NCBI GenBank assembly: GCA_050950065.1
Contig: JBMNGX010000002.1
Location: 310,001-374,000 of the forward strand
Direction of reading: 5' to 3'
Length of the DNA stretch: 64,000 bases
DNA from: JBAYOE01 sp050950065
Lineage (GTDB): Bacteria > Spirochaetota > Spirochaetia > Sphaerochaetales > Sphaerochaetaceae
Shown: one piece after another, positions 61,051 through 64,000 of the stretch
Position numbering within the stretch: the first letter of the stretch is position 1
Layout of the letters: each line of letters starts with the position of its first letter
Position numbers and translations under genes: made by a program
The notes under the pieces: model-generated
The model's input: the letters and a program-made list of their open reading frames with translations, nothing else
What the model was told of the DNA's origin: nothing
The model's database searches: none

Positions 61051-61629
61051 ATGTTCAGTGGAAGAAATTGCAAAGTTGAAGGGTGTTTGCGCTACGCTTT
61101 AGAAGAAGATGATGTTTGTTTACACCACCATCCCGATAACGACAATGTTTTAAAAGATCTCTTAAAAACACTCAGTGACACAAATAGGCACGTCGACATT
61201 GTTTTAACTGATGTTCATATCAAAGATGTAGATTTTTCCAATGCCTATTTTGTTACTTGTGATTTTGCCCGTTGCACTTTTGAGAATGTTAATTTTTCAA
61301 ATGCCCGCGTTCAAGCCTGCTTTTTTGATTACTCGCTGTTTATTAATTGTAACTTAACCAACAGCGATGCTCGACACTCTGTTTTAGCAGGTTCCAAGTT
61401 GATAAATTGTGATTTTACTAACTCTTTGATGCTCCATTCAAATATGATGGGTCTTGATGCTACTAATTGTAATTTCTCCTCGAGCGATCTTTATCGATCA
61501 AATTTCTCTTGTAGCTATTTAGTTGATTCACTTTTTGTCGATTGCAATATGACAGGAGCCGATTTTAGGTTCAGTGTAAGAAAGAATGTCTCATTTAAGT
61601 ACTCTAATTATGAGGAGGCCCTTTTTTGA
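61051..61629 (+). CDS. Pentapeptide-repeat protein with N-terminal Cys/His motif
   Basis: The 192-residue protein has a small Cys/His motif at the N-terminus (C7-x4-C12-x10-C23-x2-H26), which looks like a zinc site, a short helix, and then about 22 pentapeptide repeats (about 60-190) of the A(D/N)LxX type, for example VDFSN AYFVT and CNLTN SDARH, with many Cys in the repeat. It would form a right-handed quadrilateral beta-helix. The role is unknown; I do not see a resistance-type context. No good ribosome-binding site is close to the ATG. The next gene overlaps by 4 bases (TTGA). Confidence 0.82.
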   Translation: MFSGRNCKVEGCLRYALEEDDVCLHHHPDNDNVLKDLLKTLSDTNRHVDIVLTDVHIKDVDFSNAYFVTCDFARCTFENVNFSNARVQACFFDYSLFINCNLTNSDARHSVLAGSKLINCDFTNSLMLHSNMMGLDATNCNFSSSDLYRSNFSCSYLVDSLFVDCNMTGADFRFSVRKNVSFKYSNYEEALF

Positions 61630-62240
61630 AAGTGTTTTTTAACTTCTCATTAAATGAGTACTCAAATAGCTACCTTGTGGGAACCAAAGGGAAAAAAGAG
61701 GCGATTTTAATTGATCCAGGTCAGATTACTTTAGAGCTGATTGAATTAATTGAGGCAAATAACTTTGATATTAGTAGTGTCTTAATTACCCATCGCCATC
61801 GTGCTCATACTGAAGGCTTAGGAACGCTTCTTAAAATCTACAATCCAACTATCTATGTTGGTTCAAAAGAGCTGTATGATTTTGAAGTAGTTGAAGTTGA
61901 AGATAATATGCACCTTATTTTAGGTGATATTGAAGTTGAGTGCATTGCTATCCCAGGTCACTCAATTGACTCTTTTGTTTATAAAATTGATAACACCCTT
62001 TTTACAGGCGATGTCTTATTAGCTGGTAAAGTTGGTTCTGCTAATGGTGTCACTGAAAAAGCACTCCTTTTAAAAGGGATTAAAAAGAAACTTTTAACTT
62101 TAGATGAGAGATTATTAATATTTCCAGGACATGGCACTATAAGTGCACTAAAGATAGAAAAGATGTTTAATCACGAATTAATTGAGGCAATGGCAATTGA
62201 AGATTTAGAATCTTTATCACATCCGAGTATTGTCACTTAA
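61626..62240 (+). CDS. Metallo-beta-lactamase-fold hydrolase with altered metal motif
   Basis: The 204-residue protein has the glyoxalase II-like MBL fold. Motif 2 reads ITHRHRAHTEG (H56, H58, A60, H61), with Ala where the second-metal Asp of HxHxDH is expected; later ligands are present: His in IPGHSIDS, Asp in FTGDVLLAG and His in FPGHGTIS. A single metal site or altered chemistry is possible. The start TTG 61626 overlaps the upstream stop and follows GGAGG at seven bases. The 3' end overlaps convergent rluA-family gene by 24 bases. The substrate is unknown. Confidence 0.8.
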   Translation: MKVFFNFSLNEYSNSYLVGTKGKKEAILIDPGQITLELIELIEANNFDISSVLITHRHRAHTEGLGTLLKIYNPTIYVGSKELYDFEVVEVEDNMHLILGDIEVECIAIPGHSIDSFVYKIDNTLFTGDVLLAGKVGSANGVTEKALLLKGIKKKLLTLDERLLIFPGHGTISALKIEKMFNHELIEAMAIEDLESLSHPSIVT

Positions 62241-63128
62241 ACTTTTAACTCTTTCGACAAAATTTTTAGGTAACGGCGCTCTAAAAGTTAATTTTTTTCC
62301 ACTTACAGGGTCGTTAAATTGCAATGAAAGGGCGTGAAGCATCATATCTCCTTTAGTTCTACTGTACAAAGGATCTCCCACAATTGGGTAATTTAAACTA
62401 CTAAGATGAACTCTAATTTGGTGAGTCCTTCCTGTAATAATATTAACTTTTACTAAAGCATACTCGCCTATTTGTCGTAACAAGGTGACATTACTTATTG
62501 CCTCTTTCCCTTTTGATGAATCTACTGTAGTAAATTTCTTTCGGTTAAAGCGATCACGACCAATATTTTTATCAATGGTCAATTTGCTTTGTTTTAAAAC
62601 ACCTTTAACTAAAGCAACGTACTCTTTCACAACAACCCTATCTTTAAATTGTTTTGAGATATTCTCATGAGCTTGTTTGTTTAAAGCTATGACCATTATT
62701 CCACTGGTCTCTTTGTCCAAACGGTGCACAATTCCTGGTCTAATTTGCCCCTCTTCTAAAAAGAAAGAGGATTGATAACGATGTACTAAGGCATTAACGA
62801 TAGTCCCTTCCCAATTTCCTGCAGCAGGATGGACAACTTTGCCTTGTTCTTTGTTAATAACTAAGATGTTCTGATCTTCATAGATAATATTTAAGGGAAT
62901 ATCTTCTGCTTCTATTTTATCAAAAACTTCTTCAACCCATTTAACTTCAACTAATTGCCCCTCTTTAACCTTTTTAGATTTTTTAACCTCTTTGTTATCA
63001 ATGAAAAAGAGGGTATTAGCACTGCTTGCTAAAGAGCGGTTAAAGGTGAGGCAGTTTTGAACTACAAAGGTGTCAACTCTCATTTCTTCACTATCAGAGG
63101 GGACAACCATTTGCCAAAAGTGGTTCAC
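62217..63128 (-). CDS. RluA-family RNA pseudouridine synthase (RluD-like)
   Basis: The 303-residue protein has an N-terminal S4 domain (about 17-65) and the catalytic domain with NKEQGKVVHPAAGN, the active-site Asp in GIVHRLDKETSGIMV (about residue 139), GRTHQIRVHLSSLNYPIVGD and LHALSLQF. It probably modifies 23S rRNA helix 69 positions, as RluD does, but the target is not certain. The start is GTG 63128, overlapping the upstream stop by 4 bases; Met7 is an alternative. Confidence 0.9.
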   Translation of the reverse strand: MNHFWQMVVPSDSEEMRVDTFVVQNCLTFNRSLASSANTLFFIDNKEVKKSKKVKEGQLVEVKWVEEVFDKIEAEDIPLNIIYEDQNILVINKEQGKVVHPAAGNWEGTIVNALVHRYQSSFFLEEGQIRPGIVHRLDKETSGIMVIALNKQAHENISKQFKDRVVVKEYVALVKGVLKQSKLTIDKNIGRDRFNRKKFTTVDSSKGKEAISNVTLLRQIGEYALVKVNIITGRTHQIRVHLSSLNYPIVGDPLYSRTKGDMMLHALSLQFNDPVSGKKLTFRAPLPKNFVERVKSLSDNTRM

Positions 63129-63436
63129 TTTTTAACTTCTCCGATAATAAAGTCAGTTAAGGCAATTGAGATAGCGACCCCCCCAGCAATCCCTAAAAGG
63201 GCAAAGGACTCATTTAAAGGATCGTTAGATATTGCATTGGCCCCTAAAGAGCGAGCTATCCCATAAGTTAAAGAGACTAAGGCAAAAGTAATTGGCAAAG
63301 CTCCAAATGTTAAAGTCTCTGCTCTTCTAAGTTTTATTGTCCATTGGGGAAAATCAACTTTATCGTAAGGCTCGTATGCAAAAGCAACTTGGGCTACTAA
63401 AACGAAAATAAGAGTTAGGATGATAAATCTTTTCAC
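63125..63436 (-). CDS. Small exported or membrane protein, unknown function
   Basis: The 103-residue protein has a signal-peptide-like N-terminus (about 1-20, ending VAFAYE) and two further hydrophobic segments (about 43-65 and 78-97). I do not recognise the family. It is coupled to its neighbours: the GTG start overlaps the yggS stop by one base, and its stop overlaps the rluA-family start. This suggests co-expression, not a shared role. Confidence 0.6.
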   Translation of the reverse strand: MKRFIILTLIFVLVAQVAFAYEPYDKVDFPQWTIKLRRAETLTFGALPITFALVSLTYGIARSLGANAISNDPLNESFALLGIAGGVAISIALTDFIIGEVKK

Positions 63437-64000
63437 TAATAGCTCCTTTGACCAAACAAAGCTGTTCCAATTCTAACTAACGTTGAACCCTCTTGTATAG
63501 CCCATTTATAGTCCCCACTCATCCCCATAGATAAAACTTCCATTTTCAGCTCTTTGTATTTAGTTTCACTTTTAACTTTTAGTTCATATAAAAATGAAAA
63601 AGCACCCCTTACCTCTTTTTCCCCTTTACCTAATGGGCCAATGGTCATTAAACCATCAATTTTTATATAAGGGAGAGTTAAGGCGACCTCTAAAGCTTTA
63701 TAATAGGCATCTAAAGTGGTGAAACCTGCTTTAGAAGATTCTAAAGAGGTGTTGTACTCAATTAAGATGGGAACTATTTTTTCAAATCTTTGTCCCTCTT
63801 TGTTAATCAATCTAAGAAGCTTTTCGCTATCAACGCTGTCGATACTATCAACTAAAGGGACAACTTTTCTAACTTTATTTGATTGAAGATGCCCAATCAT
63901 GTGTAACTTATACTCTTTATTCTCAATGGGGAATTTTTGTTCAATCTCTTGAACTCTGTTTTCCCCAAACAACAACTGCTTAGCATCTATAGCCTCAATT
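63436..64000 (-). CDS. YggS-family pyridoxal phosphate protein, N-terminus cut by window edge
   Basis: YggS/PLPBP proteins bind pyridoxal 5'-phosphate and help keep its balance. The visible 188 residues run from the window edge without a start codon; LLFGENRVQEI is the family signature, followed by the HMIGHLQSNKVRKVV block (about 40 residues on) and the C-terminal LSMGMSGDYKWAIQEGSTLVRIG. The catalytic lysine strand lies beyond the window. It is the first visible gene of a three-gene unit with the small membrane protein and the RluA-family gene. Confidence 0.92.
   Translation of the reverse strand, partial: IEAIDAKQLLFGENRVQEIEQKFPIENKEYKLHMIGHLQSNKVRKVVPLVDSIDSVDSEKLLRLINKEGQRFEKIVPILIEYNTSLESSKAGFTTLDAYYKALEVALTLPYIKIDGLMTIGPLGKGEKEVRGAFSFLYELKVKSETKYKELKMEVLSMGMSGDYKWAIQEGSTLVRIGTALFGQRSY

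Noticed and set aside
1..64000. CRISPR arrays, insertion sequences, prophage, tRNA or rRNA genes
   Set aside because: I looked for direct repeats, transposase-like frames and tRNA-like folds and saw none; all sizeable gaps are accounted for.

Overview
The window is a gene-dense, visibly AT-rich bacterial chromosome segment, almost certainly from a member of the Spirochaetota (a relative of Sphaerochaeta/Treponema is my best guess; this is inference). The evidence is a V-type ATPase operon of spirochaete layout (E, a DUF2764 protein, A, B, D, I, K), a diderm outer-membrane machinery (BamA, TamB, an LptD-like protein, a SurA/PpiC-type chaperone), a stand-alone S4 gene and an infB-nusA-rimP-mutS-bamA-tamB cluster. 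I see no phage, insertion sequence, CRISPR array, tRNA or rRNA. The only stable RNA gene is tmRNA. Nearly everything is core genome.

Layout. 1-12.6 kb (minus): tamB, bamA, mutS, then a hairpin terminator, then rimP, nusA and the start of infB. 12.7-13.4 kb (plus): tmk, ending inside the 3' end of queA. 13.4-19.5 kb (minus): lepB, hemW, yebC, ruvC, ruvA, ruvB, queA. 19.5-21.8 kb (plus): a membrane-anchored PEGA/FGE-like protein, smpB and ssrA. 21.8-23.6 kb (minus): an exported beta-rich protein and a two-gene split permease. 23.8-25.6 kb (plus): rpsD, then an SPFH/band-7 protein with a 54-aa ribbon-helix-helix partner. 25.6-28.5 kb (minus): folD, miaB, cobB. 28.7-30.2 kb (plus): an exported barrel-like protein and a frameshifted lipoprotein pseudogene. 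30.2-36.9 kb (minus): gapA, pgk, tpiA, secG, flavodoxin, PpiC protein, nusB, map, phosphoribosyltransferase. 37.0-48.2 kb (minus): ispG, uvrA, lptD-like, phoH, pgpH, ybeY, corC. 48.2-55.4 kb (minus): V-ATPase operon closed by a strong terminator. 55.7-56.9 kb (plus): flavodiiron protein. 56.9-61.0 kb (minus): rsgA, mutS2, udp. 61.1-62.2 kb (plus): pentapeptide-repeat protein and a metallo-beta-lactamase-fold protein. 62.2-64.0 kb (minus): yggS (cut by the window end), a small membrane protein and an RluA-family pseudouridine synthase.

The genes describe an organism with an outer membrane, lower glycolysis (gapA-pgk-tpiA), a V-type ATPase whose K subunit carries the residues of a sodium-binding site, the MEP isoprenoid pathway (ispG), oxygen or nitric-oxide detoxification by a flavodiiron protein (which suggests an anaerobe), and standard repair (MutS, UvrA, RuvABC) and ribosome-quality functions (tmRNA/SmpB, RsgA, YbeY, MutS2). 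Genes are packed with overlaps of a few bases, and GTG/TTG starts are common.

I did not find a clear novel multi-gene system. The points most worth checking are a NusA with a C-terminal zinc ribbon behind a leader terminator, a seven-POTRA BamA, a thymidylate kinase lacking the P-loop lysine, an MBL-fold protein lacking the motif aspartate, a hairpin that masks a permease ribosome-binding site, the SPFH/ribbon-helix-helix pair with repeated half-sites in its leader, and the sodium-site signature in the V-ATPase.
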